A stretch of DNA of 64,000 nt from Erpobdella octoculata (GCA_963978895.1 OZ022244.1:24558531-24622530), one strand, 5' to 3'. Shown: positions 11,201 through 43,365, counted from the stretch's first letter. Translations and numbers: made by a program. Notes: generated by a model not told the origin, from the letters alone.

Positions 11201-12833
11201 ACCACCTCCCCCTGCTGGCTTGCCACCACCACCATTACCTGCTGCTACTTCTACTGGCGGTTCTGATGATGGAAGGGCCCAGTTATTTTCGGAGCTCAAC
11301 AAAGGAGAGAATATTACGCAATGTGTGTTATTGAATTGGTGTATTTTATGCGAATTTAAGATTTATCAGATTTTGTGTCCCATTAGTTGTTGTTTGAGAT
11401 ATTTTTTGATATTTGTTATTTATTGACATTGGCTGTTATTTGACATTCATAGCCGAATTGTTGACATTGTTATCTGACATGTCAACAAAACCAATGTCAA
11501 ACTACAACTAATTGAGTGATGTTTGACACTAATATCTGACATTGATAATTGATGTCACTGGTTGTTTGTTTTTTTATCATCATAGAATGTTGATGTCATT
11601 CAGGTTATGAATAACTCAGTTGGAATTTAGTTATCTACCACTCATCGGTTTGATTGTATTTATGAAAAATAAATTGAAACAGCATTGAAGAAAGTTTCTG
11701 ATGATATGAAGACTCACAAGAATCCAGCTCTGCGTTTCAATGCACCTCAGCCTTTCAAAACTGCTGCAGCAAAGCCAGGAACTGGCGGAAAACCTGGAAT
11801 CGCCCAAAAGCCGGGAGCTCCTGTCAAACATGAAGTCAAAAAGCCCCCTAAGTGTGAGCTGGAAGGCAAGAAATGGGCTGTTGTGAGTCAATTTATTAAT
11901 CTTTTTTTATTGAATTTCTTGTTGTACTTAGATCATGGATTGTTTCATGTTTTGTTTTGCATGTATTTTTTTTTTGCTTTTTTTAGGTTTATGTTGATTT
12001 CGCATGGCACGAAGTAAACTCGTAATTATTTGATTTAAATTTTCAGGAGTTCCACGTGAACAACAACAATGTCATGATATCGGACACCGAAATGAAGCAG
12101 ACGGTTTACATTTACAAGTGTGAAAATTCCGTCATCACCATCAAAGGAAAGGTCAATGCCATCACAATGGGCTAGTTTCACTTATAATAATTTATACTCC
12201 ATTCTGTTGAGTTGTTAAATATGGTAATTGAAATATTTTTGTATTTAACAGATAGTTGTAAAAAAACCGGACTTGTTTTTGACGAATCCATCTCCTCTTT
12301 GGATTTTGTCAACTGTCAAAGTGTGAGGGCTCAGGTAGGTAGGGGGAAATCTTGAAGCTAATTAATTACTATTTAATGTAGGTTCACCTGGATGAATGTT
12401 TTTCTTACTTTTTTGTCAGGTTCTCAGCAAAGTCCCGACAATCAATATAGATAAGACCGATGGCTGCATGGTTTATTTGAGCAAGGATTCGACTTCAACT
12501 CAAATTGTGTCAGCCAAGTCATCCGAAATGAACATTCTTCTGCCTGACAAACAGAATGAATTTGTTAGCATTTTGCACTGTCTTGCTACTATTTGAATTA
12601 TTTATATTATTTAAAATTATATTATATTATAATAAATTATAATATTTTAAATTATATTAAAGTGACTCTGGGAATTTAATTTTTTAGTTTTAGCTGGTTT
12701 GAATTTTAACGATTGTTTATTTTATGCCTGGAAAAAAATATTGCAGAAAGAGTATCCTGTTCCTGAGCAGTTCAGGACATTTTGGGACGGTTCAAAGCTG
12801 GTCACCGAGGCAACTGACATCCAAGTCGGCTGA
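8288..12833 (+). CDS. CAP1: Adenylyl cyclase-associated protein (cyclase-associated actin regulator)
   Basis: Twelve exons join in frame: 8288-8387, 9447-9556, 9646-9777, 10360-10449, 10589-10674, 10861-10966, 11139-11322, 11683-11882, 12047-12170, 12252-12334, 12420-12563 and 12747-12833, giving 481 residues, close to the family's usual ~475. In order: an N-terminal oligomerisation helix ('[14 protein letters not shown]'), the helical folded domain ('[19 protein letters not shown]', '[10 protein letters not shown]', '[11 protein letters not shown]', 'YHTTGVSW'), a polyproline segment, a WH2-like region ('[14 protein letters not shown]') and the C-terminal beta-helix CARP domain ('LEGKKWAV', '[13 protein letters not shown]', '[10 protein letters not shown]', 'YPVPEQF'). 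CAP recycles ADP-actin and cofilin in the cytoplasm. The intron after exon 9 appears to use a GC donor. Symbol by family: invertebrates usually have a single CAP. Confidence 0.96.
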
Positions 12834-13161
12834 ACGTCTCCTAGGCTGTTGATGCATTTTTTCTACTGTAAAAGATGTGAAGAAATGTCTGTTGAATTAG
12901 GGATGCGATATTTTTTTTTATATTTTATTTCTAAATTGCTAGCTAATATCGAAATGAAGTTTTTTTTTATTGTTAGAGTACCTGACGCTTTGCTGATCTT
13001 TGAGATTCATTATTTTTAGAATGCTTGAAGACAGATTGAATTAAGAAAAGAAATGGTATAGCTTTTTGGTTTAACATTAATTTGATTTCAATGTTTTCTA
13101 TCCATGAATGTTTGTGCTTGTTGACTATGCACGATTCTGTTGTTCTGCTGATTGTTTGATA

Positions 13162-13196
13162 AATAAATGTCACAATGCTTTATTATATTTAATAAA
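13162..13196 (+). terminator. Candidate CAP poly(A) signals
   Basis: AATAAA hexamers at 13162-13167 and 13191-13196, about 330 bp after the CAP stop codon. Which is used cannot be told from sequence. Confidence 0.5.
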
Positions 13197-13199
13197 ATT

Positions 13200-14187
13200 A
13201 TAACTCTATATGTGGTCTTCTGGTCTTGTTGTTATAATTTATCTAGTTGAGTCCAAAAATCTTGACTTTTGCCCATAAAAGTCTTTTTGGTAAAGTTTTT
13301 TCAAAATACTTTTCCTAAATTATTTTAATCTGTGAACTGCTTAAAGCTGTCTTTTTATTGTTCGTTAAGTGAAATGTAACAGTCGCTCATTATTTTGCAG
13401 CCCAAATCTTACATTTCTATTTAAGCAAGACCAATGCGCCTTTGTTGAAAAAAAAAAACGGCTTCATTATTGATAACGGAAAAAGGCACATGGTATAAGT
13501 GTCTATAAGTTATAACGTTAGGGTTGATAAGATTAGATGTCAAAAATACTCTTAAAATTGAGTTTATATTAAAAATAACTTATTATGTAATTCGGCCAGA
13601 CGAAAGTCTTAACAAAAACTGGTATTAAAATGTTTGCCACTTTTTTGAGCTAGGGACCGTTTCCATTATGTCGTAATGGTTAAATCAGTATGAATAACTT
13701 TGTGGTCGGTTGAGTCAACTTAGCCAGTTTTTTATTTGCCTGTCATCGATCTTCCTATCGTCAGGTACGATCATAGATATCTATAGATACGATAGTCAAG
13801 GTGAAAACCACTGTTTTCAAAATGGGATAACACGATATTCACCTTAAGATTTTTTAAAATTAAATTTGTATCTTCGACTGATTGTTGAATGAATATATCG
13901 ATAATTTGAATTTGGTTCTGAAAACTAAAACATTAACACTTATGCTTTATATTGATTTAATCTTTTATTAATATTAATTTTTAGCAGTAGTAAAAATTTG
14001 GTTATTCAAAAATTCAAGCACTGCCCTAATGTGTCCGTCGGTCAAGTGTTATTTGTTTTGCTCTCGATGGGGTGTGATGTGTTTTTTTTATAAGTTTTAT
14101 ATTAATATAAATTGTGTTGTCAGCCGAATGAAACATTTTTAATGCGTTTCAATTTGTATTAATCTACGTAGATTCACGGAGAATAAA
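13200..14187. other. CAP-FHIP1 intergenic region
   Basis: AT-rich sequence with no recognised exon or transposon. It must include the FHIP1 upstream region and 5' UTR, but no promoter motif could be assigned. Confidence 0.6.
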
Positions 14188-32499
<18,312 letters not shown>

Positions 32500-33080
32500 T
32501 GAACATTATATTTGATTTGTTAGTTACTTACTATCAATTATGTCACACCAACCACTTTATCTAGCCTTATTAGCTGTAACAATGAATGTTTTAATAATAA
32601 GCTTTCACGTTGAGTTTAATTTTGTTTTTTCTTACGTGCTTTGTCAATCGATGGATGGAAATAATTAATGGTACTTGTACAATTTTCTAATGACAGGTTT
32701 GTAAAATAAAGTTTCCAAAGAAATGTTAGTTTAGAAATCATTCCGTATTCGTGCGAAGCAAGTTACCTGTTTTTTATTGATTTGTTGAAGAATATCTGTT
32801 TTTGAGAGTTGAATGTACACATTTTAGATTTAATTTATCTAAATTCTCTTATGTCGCCACATGAAAAGTCGATGTTGATTTGCTGATTGAAGTGCTAACG
32901 ATCATTAATTTCATTCAAATTTTTCGAACCCTGGATTAACGTATCATGGGTTTGATTTCTTTTTTCTATTTTGTGCACAAGCGATATAGAAGGACATAAT
33001 TGTGACATTGTAAAAGCATTTGATAATAATAATAATAATATTATTCTTAGTAGTAATGCTAAAAAAGATATTGCAACTAT
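32500..33080. other. FHIP1 3' flank
   Basis: Contains the FHIP1 3' UTR with AATAAA at 32705-32710. No further gene is seen before the (TA)n tract. Confidence 0.6.
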
Positions 33081-33095
33081 TTATATAAAAACTCG

Positions 33096-33300
<205 letters not shown>

Positions 33301-33877
33301 ACCATTAATATAGTTTTTTTTGCTCCAGTATTTTGAGGACATCTTTTTTTTCCGTCCATGTAATTGGTATGAATCACGATGAAATATCATTTGTTACATT
33401 TTCTCTTTCAAAGTGGCAGTTAAAAATTCGCTACTGAGGAACAATTCAAGGGAAACACGGTCTCAGTATGTTGCTGAAACTACTTTAGGCTTTGGGAAGT
33501 CGCGACCAGAGTTGTTCACGAGTAGGGTCGGATCGTGGTCACTATCCTTACTGTTGAGAAAACGTGTAAACTTTCCTTACTGAACAATAATAATTCTCAT
33601 ATAAAAAAAAGAACTTTTAGCATATTAAGCTCCTTGTGTTTCAGTAAATACCACAAAACCATTGCTATACAGGACCTGCCCTACGGACCCTTATACATTT
33701 GGTAAAGGACAGAAGTTGAATATTTGTTTGAGAAACAGAGCTATATGTGATGCCATTAAAACGAGGCTAAGTGGAATTAATACCCAATTGCCAAAAGTGT
33801 GGCATAAGTCTGCTTGAATTTTTCAAAATAGTTGAACCGATAACTAGAAATTATTGCTTAAAAAATCCTTAGCTAAT

Positions 33878-35205
33878 GGGGTTACCCGGGGTTTTTAGAA
33901 GTTATTCAATCCTTTTTTTCTCGCTCCCATTTCTTCCCGCTTGCTTTCTCGCTCGTCCTCCTGCTCCTTTTCGTTCGTTCTCCCGCTCCCGCTCGCTCTC
34001 CCGTTCCAGCTCGCTCTCCCGTTTTCGCTCGCTCTCTCACTCGCTTTCCCAATCCCACTCGCTCTTCCGCTCCCTCTCGTTCTACCGCTTTTTCCTTCTT
34101 CCACTCCTTTTCTTTCTTTCACTTTCTCCTAACTTCTGTTTGCCCATAAAACATAAAATGGATCTACCAAAAGTTGCCTGAAACCTCAAAATGTTGTTAC
34201 GTGAACTAAATTTGAATTTTGCTTCGCAATAACCTTTGATGGTTTCAGCGACGGATCTAGGATTTTCCGCTTGCTTTCCCGTTCCCGTTTGCTTTCCCGT
34301 TCTCGGTCGCTTTCCCGTTCCCGGCAGCTTTCCAGCTTCCGGTCGTTTTTCCGCTCCTGTTTCCTCTCCCGTTCCCGTTCCCGGTCGCCTTTCCCGTTCC
34401 CGCTCACGCTTGCTCTCCCGTTCTCGCTCATGCTTGCTCTCCCATTCACGTTCTCGATCAAAAGGGAAAGCGACCGAGAACGGGAAAGCTACCGGGAGCG
34501 GGAAAGCAATCGGGAGCGGAAAAGCCACCGGGAACGGGAAAGCGGAGAAGGAAATGGGAGCGAGCGAGAGGTTTACCTAATGCGTTTCTTTTTTGCTCCC
34601 GTTTCCTTCCCGCTGGCGCTCCCGCTCCAGGTCGTTATCCGTTCCCTGTCGCTTTCCCGCTCATTTTTTCGCTCTCAGTTCCCCCCCCCTAGATCCGATT
34701 CTACATACATACATACATACATACATACATACATACATACATACATACATACATACATACATACATACATACATACATACATACATACATACATACCTAG
34801 ATACATACACACACATACATACTTTGAATGAGCATTTAGTGCCGAAATATTGTAAAAAACACATACATACATACATACATACATACATACATACATACAT
34901 ACATACATACATACATACATACATAAACACAGACACACATACATGCACATACACATACATACATACACACATACATACGCACATACATATATATATATAG
35001 TTCCCGCTCGCTCAACCGCTCCGCTCCGCTCATTTTGTGACGGATTTCAAAAAAATTTTCTCTATATTTGATTCCTCTTGACTCTCAAGGTTGTGTGAAA
35101 ATTTCATTACGATCGGATGAATGGTGTAGCAATGCATAAAGGACATGAATATATACATATATACATATATACATATATACAAACATTCATTTTTATATAT
35201 ATAGA
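33878..35205 (-). mobile_element. Helitron family 2, inverted and degenerate copy
   Basis: The minus-strand 5' terminus TC is at 35205-35204, then 'tatatatataaaaatgaatg', and the same 5' block as at 25922 ('ccattcatccgatcgtaatg'). A (TATG)n zone (34700-35000), G/C-rich 18-bp-type minisatellite pieces in both orientations (33900-34130, 34260-34680) and a 3' end 'ctaaaaaccccgggtaacc' at about 33880 follow. The 3' hairpin is partly deleted and CTAG has become TTAG. Internal inverted arms at 34260-34455 and 34456-34575 repeat the palindromic arrangement seen at 26193-27233. Confidence 0.65.
34703..34997. repeat. (CATA)n microsatellites
   Basis: Runs at 34703-34825 and 34860-34990 separated by a short unique segment. 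They correspond to the (TATG)n zone of Helitron family 2. Confidence 0.95.
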
Positions 35206-35494
35206 TATTCAAAAATTATGTTTTAAAATCACATTAACATTACAATTTTTCAAGGGTATTTTATATTATTCTAGCACACATTTGCTCTTATTTTACACCG
35301 ATTTTATATTTTTATGATTTCGGGGGAGGGGGTTTGAACCCGTAAACCTCCCTAAATACTTCCCTGTAATTCTCGTTTCACAATATTCTAGTTAGGGGGT
35401 TCATACCCCGCATCCCTACTTGATTCGTCGCTGAATCTGGTGGGGCTTAAAAAGCCATTTTGAGCATATACAATTTTTTTGCTGGGTCAGCTAG
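35206..35494 (+). mobile_element. Candidate Helitron 3' end
   Basis: 'gctgggtcagctag' ends with CTAG at 35491-35494 followed by T and a (TA)n tract, as expected for a Helitron 3' terminus. No convincing hairpin and no 5' end were identified, so this is tentative. Confidence 0.35.
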
Positions 35495-36043
<549 letters not shown>

Positions 36044-36044
36044 A

Positions 36045-36690
36045 AAAAAAAATATAGAAGTTGTAAACCACTAAAAAACCATCGCATAAGAGCACTATTG
36101 AAGGTCAGTCATCTGCTTCTCTTTTCCATTTTTTTTAAATAATGACAATCTTCACACAATGTTTGCCTCACATTGTAGGAAAGCGTGTATAAAAAGAAAT
36201 TCTTCTTTGTGGAAAAGTCTGATCCATCACCTTGCAAACAATTGATCTTTCTTGATGAATTTTTCAGCATTGTGTGTATCTTTTTGCCACACGTGTTTAG
36301 TTGGTTTAGTTTTTTTTAAAGTTGTTTTATAAACAAAGTTTTTTTGTGTTTTTTTTTAATTTTACAAGTTTAAAAAAATCAAAATTAGTGAAAGTTTGGC
36401 CCAAAACAATCTACTAAAAATTTTGAATTTTTTTTATTTATTACAAAATAAAATGATTTTTATTTTAAAAAGATAAAATGTTTTTTGTCAAGTTTTTTCT
36501 CCAAATTGGTTGTGCATACTGCTTATATGTTTTTTATTCATTCACAATTCAATTTAATCATCACTGATTTTTAGCAATAATTAAAAAAAGTCAGAGTGAT
36601 TCATAATTTTTCATGCTTCTCAAAATTGCTGCACAGTTGACCAGAAACAAAATTTGAATTTTCCATGAACACAAAAATTCTATTAAAGTG
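36045..36690. other. AT-rich noncoding stretch
   Basis: No gene, RNA or recognisable element found. Confidence 0.5.
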
Positions 36691-36693
36691 ATC

Positions 36694-37082
36694 ACTTAGT
36701 TAGTACTTTGATGAGTGACATTAATTACATTAATTCGTTTTCAGATTAAAAAAATTTAAAAACTAAAAAAAATACATATAATATTTAGATTTATAAATCT
36801 AAAAACACACTTTAAAAAATAAAATTAATAAAAAGTTTAACAAAATTTTTTTTAACAACGCTTGTATATTAATGTACTAAAAGGTTAAAAATAATATAAA
36901 AGTGTCCATATTAAAATTTTTGAATTAAACCTTTTGTTTTGAAGATAAGAGCGTTGGGCGATAGTCGGTTATAACGCCCAACTCTCTTATCTTCCAAACG
37001 AAAAGTTTGTTTAAAAAATGTTAATATAGACATTTTAATATTATTTTTTACCTTTTAGTACATTAGTATACAAGCGTTGTTT
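36694..37082 (+). mobile_element. 5S-rRNA-like plus palindrome module, copy 1
   Basis: 'gttagtactttgatgagtga' at 36699-36718 matches the box C region of 5S rRNA (GGTTAGTACTTGGATGGGTGAC) with a few changes. About 130 bp of AT-rich sequence follows, then a 229-bp imperfect palindrome (36854-37082) with arms 'acaacgcttgtatattaatg' and 'cattagtatacaagcgttgt'. Centre: GATAAGAG...CTCTTATC with GTTGGGCG...CGCCCAAC. The same order and spacing recur at 37807-38185. Confidence 0.6.
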
Positions 37083-37806
37083 AAAAAAAATAGTTTGTAT
37101 ACTTTATATTTTATAGATTTATTGCCAAAAAAATTTTTTTCCAAATAATAATTGGCTGCCGAATAAAAAAAATATAAAGGATTTTTAAAAATTTTTACGG
37201 TTTCCTTGTTTTTGATTTTATCTTCAAAAATCTGGTCAGGAGTACAATAAAAAGTTTAAAAAGCGAAAATAATAACAACCGTTGCTCAAATTAGTTTTAT
37301 ATCATTTCAATTAGCACCAAATCCTGAGTTTCTAATGTGCAATTTTTTTGCTAACTTCTCCATTATAATCGGAAAATATATTTTTATAAAAAAACAAAAT
37401 TTTTAATTTTATTATTATTTCATTTTGAAAATAAAAGAAAATTGAGTGAATAAAGATTAAAACTCTTTATTATTTTGTTTTGAATAGTTTGCCGTTATGT
37501 ATCTAATATTTTTTTCAAAACAATTTTGTTCTAAAGACTTTGATCTTATCTTTTAATTTTTTTAAATGAGACAAAAATCATAAAATCAAATCTGTCATGC
37601 GCCAAAAAGAATTAATTTATGTTCTGGTAGATCACATTTATTTTGCAAAGTTATTCTTATTTATGATTTTTGTTCATAATTTTGTTATTTACTATTATTA
37701 TTGTTAGTATCATGAAAAATCACACAATTGAAAAAATGAATTTTCTTTTTTTATTATTACAACGCTTATATTAACGTTGTTTATTTGTAACTTGTTTGTT
37801 TATTTT
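37083..37806. other. AT-rich spacer between the two modules
   Basis: No gene seen. A short relic of the palindrome arm ('acaacgcttatattaacg') occurs at about 37759-37776, just upstream of the second module. Confidence 0.5.
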
Positions 37807-38185
37807 AGCACAACGTCGAGCTCGGTTAGTACTTCGATGGGTGCCATTAAATACATTAACCATTTTTAGATTTGAAAAAAATTAAACACTATAAAATAAA
37901 AAAATAAACACTAAAAAATAAAAAATAATGAAAAGTAAAAAAATATATTTTTTTTAAAAACAACGCTTGTATACTAATGTGCTAAAAGGTTAAAAATAAT
38001 TTTAAAATGTACATAATAACAATTTTTGAACTAAACTTTTTATTTTGAATATAAAAGCGATGGGCGTTAGCTATATAATATCTATAGCCTACTATCGCTC
38101 AACGCTTTAATCTTTCAAGAAATGTTAATATGTACATTTTATTATTATTTTTTACTTTTTAGTACATTAGTATACGAGCGTTGTT
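37807..38185 (+). mobile_element. 5S-rRNA-like plus palindrome module, copy 2
   Basis: 'caacgtcgagctcggttagt' and 'acttcgatgggtgcc' (37811-37845) match the 3' half of 5S rRNA (CAACGTCGGGCCCGGTTAGTACTTGGATGGGTGACC) at most positions, covering the box C promoter region. About 115 bp of AT-rich sequence follows, then a 227-bp palindrome at 37959-38185 with the same arms as copy 1. The 5' half of 5S is absent. Confidence 0.65.
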
Positions 38186-38217
38186 TAAATTTTTTTTATA
38201 CTTTATATTATTATTTA

Positions 38218-38390
38218 TTTAATCCTTTATATTAACTTCACTTTTCTGTCTGTCTGATTGGACACAAACACATTTCCCGTCATCTAATCAATCTGAAACT
38301 TGGTCCATAGACTTGTTAGGACCAAACATTAATTTTGAAATATTCAAGCCCAAAACAAATACAAATATTTTGAACGCTCTGCTAAAAATT
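38218..38390 (+). repeat. Dispersed repeat module
   Basis: 'aatcctttatattaacttca', then CTGTCTGTCTG, then 'ttcccgtcatctaatcaatc' and 'tgaaacttggtcc'. The same order occurs in the copies at 6590-7090, 16055, 44580 and 62860-62990 (inverted). Confidence 0.65.
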
Positions 38391-39384
38391 CTATGCGTTG
38401 TTCGGTGACATCATAAGCTATATCAACATACGTATTTCTTCCAACGAGTAGTTATCGCTCACTGTTGATTCTTACATATATCCTGACTCAGTTTACTTTG
38501 TAATTTTAGAACTTTTCAAACTTAAAACTTAATATATCTGACATTTTATACCTTAAAAATTAGAAAAAGAAACATTATAAAGGATTTTTAAAATCGAAGT
38601 TTTTTACGGTTCACTTGTTTATCAATCTAATTATTTAATAAAAAATTAAACACACATCAAACAAACATTAAATTAACAATCAAACGAACATCAAAAAATA
38701 GCTTAAATAAGTTTTATTTTTGTTCAAAAACATTGAACTTATTTTCTTTTCAACTGCGTAAGAAACCAACTAATCTTGAGTAGGAGACTAAACAAAAACC
38801 ACTCTTCAAAAACACTGGTTTATCATTATAATAGATCTTTTTACTGTTAAAATAAATGATCAAAGACGTGTTTGTTTGGCACGCAATATTCAATTTTTTT
38901 TTTCAAATTTCAAACTTATTTTCTTCTCAACGGCTTAAAAACCCAGTTAATTTCATGTTTGAAAAAAAAGTCTTGGTCCCATTTCTATTGAACTCCGGTC
39001 GAGAAAGCAAGCGTGGGCCTACTTATTATCGTCCAAATCACGGATGAAACTTAGAAGTTTTTGTATGTCAAATGAGTAAAAAAACGAATTTATATCAAGT
39101 TGAGAATTGAAAAATAGAAACCACTGAGAACACCAAAATTATGATGTTTCATAAGTTTAATGACCTTAAAAAAATGTTGATTTGCGCAGTTATTCTTCGA
39201 AAACTTAATTTATGAGAGTGATCTCAACCACGACAACAACCACCTTAATAGCAATCCAAAAAAAGTCGGATCTGCATTTGTTAATTGCTAGTAATTCTAT
39301 GGGCTTACAGAGAATTGTAAATTTTTTATATTTTGTTTAAAAATGTTTTTAACTCCAAATTCTTAAAATGTCTTTTATTCAATA
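38391..39384. other. AT-rich noncoding stretch
   Basis: No gene or clear element recognised. Confidence 0.5.
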
Positions 39385-39560
39385 CCAGCGGGGTTACCCA
39401 GCGCTGCCTGGGATTTTTAGAGGTTTTTCTATCGTTGTTTTTCTCGCTCTTTGTCCTGTTCTATTTTTTCTTCCTTTTTTTTCCCACTCCCTCTTCTTTT
39501 CCTACTCTCTCACCCGTTCTTGCTTCCTTTTCTTTTCTTTCTCCCGCTTGCCTTATCACT
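39385..39560 (-). mobile_element. Helitron family 2, 3' end fragment
   Basis: Read on minus it ends 'aacctctaaaaatcccaggc' then 'agcgctgggtaaccccgctgg'-type sequence: hairpin CCCAG-gcagcg-CTGGG and terminus CTGG (39388-39385), consistent with CTRR, followed by T. A pyrimidine-rich remnant of the minisatellite lies inside. The 5' end was not found. Confidence 0.6.
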
Positions 39561-39961
39561 TATAAACTCGTTTTGTCCATAAAACTTAAAATGAATAAAT
39601 TTGTTAAAAATTGCTTGAAACCTTTTATAAACTTTGTTACGTAAATTAAAATTGATTTTTGTTACGCAATCAACTTTGATATTTGTACATAAGCACTTTC
39701 GCATGGGAGGGTTTTTGGTCAGAAGAAAACTATTGACAACTATTTCAGCTTTTTCTTTTTTTTAAATCTACCTCCTCGTCAAATTTTGTTGAAATTGTTC
39801 TAACGGTTTGGATTTGTATAGAAGACAAACAAGCAAATTTTGCGATCTTAAAAACCATGAGAAGTATCAGTAAAATCAATTATATGAATATAAAAACGAT
39901 AATGATGGTGATGATGATTATTTTATCATCGTCTCCATTGTTGTCGTCGTCGTCGTTATCG

Positions 39962-40275
<314 letters not shown>

Positions 40276-40679
40276 TTGTGGTGATATGACTTTCAAATTA
40301 CTCCCAGTTGACAATAACCTGAAATAGTGAAATGTCAACGAAACAGTTGACTCATACAATTTTATCATTTATAAATAGAAACAATTCAAAAAAAACATTT
40401 TTGGTCAAATTTGTTTTCTATTTTTTTCAAAAAAGAATAATTTCCAAAACTTGTTAATTGAATAACGAGACAGTTCACGATTATTTTTCCAGTCTCAGAC
40501 TTATAGCTGGTAGTGAGAAATTGATTACAAGATCCACCTAAACAGACAACAGACAACAGATACGAAACTAATACGAAGCATATAAAAAATAGAATTATTA
40601 AATTACGACGGTGGAAAACGAATATGAAGTGGAAGGTCACTGAGTACAAGAGACCAGGAAAGCATTTTGTTTGTATTCC

Positions 40680-40800
40680 GTCCACCCGGTGACGACATAG
40701 AGCCGGTCATTGGCGTACATTGTGGTGCCTTATATGACTGGTCGCACTGTCATCATTCGCCATGTACGTGAGTAGATAAACAACAACAACAACAATATAC
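40680..40800. other. Short higher-GC segment ending in (CAA)n
   Basis: 'gtgacgacatagagccggtc' through 'gccatgtacgtgagtagata' followed by (CAA)n. It resembles a SINE or retroposon 3' end but has no recognised promoter boxes. Confidence 0.25.
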
Positions 40801-41257
40801 AAACATACACGCACGCAAGATATTGTTTACTCGCGTGCACATATACGCATCAAACAAACATCAGAATTAAACAACTTTAATACAAAAAATGTATATTTTT
40901 TTAATGTTTGAAACTAAACCGCTTCTGAGTGCACAATTATCCGGTGCATTACCTCAGCTTAATGAATGCTGATGGTATAACGATCACACTTGGCACACTG
41001 CCAGGAATTGATCACGTGCCGATATTTATACACGTACGTAGGTAGTGTTTAAATGTATGTGGGAAATTTATTTCGATAGAAAAAAATTACTTTTGTCAAA
41101 CCTTGGAACTTTGCATCTTTCATGTCGGGAAACATGTTTCAACAAACATCGACAGCTCCTTGATGTATTAATAACCTGTTGGCATGGAAACACTCCTGGA
41201 GCAAAAATGATGGCGGGAAAGAAACTCGAAGTATGCTTTAAAAAAAGGATACACCAC

Positions 41258-41476
41258 AACAATATTAATCGTCATCATCACAACAATATTATTCGTCATC
41301 ATCACAACAATATTAATCGTCACCATCACAACAATATTAATCGTCATCACCACATCAATATTAATCGTCATCATCACAGCAATATTAATCGCCATCATCA
41401 CAGCAATATTAATCGCCATCATCACAACAATATTAATCGTCAACATCACAGCAATATTAATCGTCATCATCACCAT
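41258..41476. repeat. 24-bp tandem array
   Basis: Nine copies of a unit like 'cgtcatcatcacaacaatat' plus 'taat', with CAG/CAA and CAC variants. A multiple of three, so a His/Asn-rich frame (41045-41518) stays open; not judged a gene. Confidence 0.93.
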
Positions 41477-41519
41477 CTCTTTATATATGTGTTGTCGTTT
41501 AATTTTTATAGCTATTAAT

Positions 41520-42655
41520 TATTGGTTTAGAAAAAAAACTTATTTATAAACCCTGATGTCTTTTTTCTGGTCGTTGAAATAAAGACAAATTTGACTACTG
41601 AGACTGCTTGTTATGGCTTATTACTAGGAGCATTCCAAGTACTAACGATGCAAGTACAAGTACTAAGTACCCCATCTCTACTGATAACATCTTGATCTCT
41701 GGTACATGTCACATCACTCATACGATGGACAGGTGTAACTATGCACGAGCTGCAAATGCTTTCCAGAAAGTGGGGTCATTACCTTATGACCTTTGAAGAG
41801 TTTGACGGAAGTTGAGGTTGAGGTCAATGCACGACGAATGATCACAAATGATCACGTGTCGTTTTCGTTTGTGTTTCAGTAGCTAATCGATTTTTACATA
41901 GTTTATTATATTTAGTGTTTTAAGACTGAAATTTAAAAAATATATGAGTTTTATGTATGAAATATCAAAGTATTTCCTGTAGCAGATCATAATTTGATCT
42001 TGTTTACCTTTCCTTCTTATTTTATCCAGTATAATAAGTATATAGGCCCTTTATGTCAATTTGCACTAAGCAAAATGTATTAGTCTGTGATGTTTCGGAA
42101 CGGCTACAAATCAGAGAACTGTTAGCGCTAGAAAGCGTAGAATTTAATTATCACAATTTTAAAATGCGCTAATATTTTGAGTAAAATTTAATTTTAATAG
42201 TTTTACATATTGAACTACAATTAATAAATATAATTAAAATAAAATTATTGAAATTGACGTATTTCTATTTATAGCACCATTAGAAGACCACAAAAACTCT
42301 AAATATTACTCCCTATAGTCGTACGTCGATAATAGCGGTAGGGCCGATATATTTATTCCATATATGTATATATGATCCAGGCATGGGATCTGGTGCTGGC
42401 TTGCAAAAGCAAGGCGGAGTTAGCTAGTGGGTTATCAGAATTTAGCTTATAAAATATTTTCTGTGAGACATTAAAAGTATCTGAGTTTTTTTGTTTAAAA
42501 TGCCATTTTCGATGTATCGTAGCAGCAGAAACAGGACATCTTATTGTATAATGGAATGATTTCGTATACCCGTGTCTATCGCATGCCACCTCATCGATTC
42601 TTATTGCTATGCATGATAATATATTGCATTGTATGGTAGGCATTGCAATACAAAT
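41520..42655. other. Noncoding stretch
   Basis: No exon or element could be supported. Confidence 0.45.
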
Positions 42656-42895
42656 TATTGTATTGTATTGTTGTTTATTTTATTGTATTGTTGTGTATTT
42701 AAACGTATTGTATTGTATTGTTGTGTATTTAAACGTATTGTATTGTATTGTTGTGCATTTCAATGTTTTGTATTTAAACGTATTGTGTTGTAATGTTGTG
42801 TATATGAATATTTTGTATTGATGTATCTTATTGTATTGAATTGTTATGTACTGTATTGCGCTATCATTCATTGTATTGCTGTTCATTGTTTAGTA
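42656..42895. repeat. Degenerate ATTGT-based tandem repeat
   Basis: Irregular array of 'tattgtattgttgtgtattt' with 'aaacg' spacers, period about 25-30 bp. Confidence 0.85.
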
Positions 42896-43365
42896 AACAA
42901 TTCATATCACTACGAATAAATAAAATGTTCCTCTCCTTCTATCTAAAGTAAAAGCACGCAATAAAAAGTTTTTCTTTATTTTATTTAAAATTCTTCTCTC
43001 GTGCCTTCATTATAATAACTTTAAATATTTTCTCACTAAATTCAACCTTGAATACTTTCAAAACCTTTTTTTCAATTTTTTGGCAGATAAGCATATTAAA
43101 ATTAATTTTAAATTAATTGAATCATTCAAACTGCTCAACGTGGAATTTTTGAAACGTTAATTCTTCCCATCTCTCTCCATCTTAAATCTTAATTTTCCAT
43201 ATTTTTTTATCCATCCATCATTTTAATCTTCTCTAAGTTTCTATGTTTTTTCCTTTCATTTTTTTCTTTTCCGACATGGTTCTGCAAAAGCCTTTTCCGT
43301 CTCAGTACACGTTTCAGCGATCTCAGATTTTTCTGCTGTATTTTTTATTTGATATATTTGTTGTG

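Noticed and set aside
41045..41518. 157-codon frame ending in a His/Asn repeat
   Set aside because: The second half is the 24-bp array. The first half has no recognised family and no splice partners.
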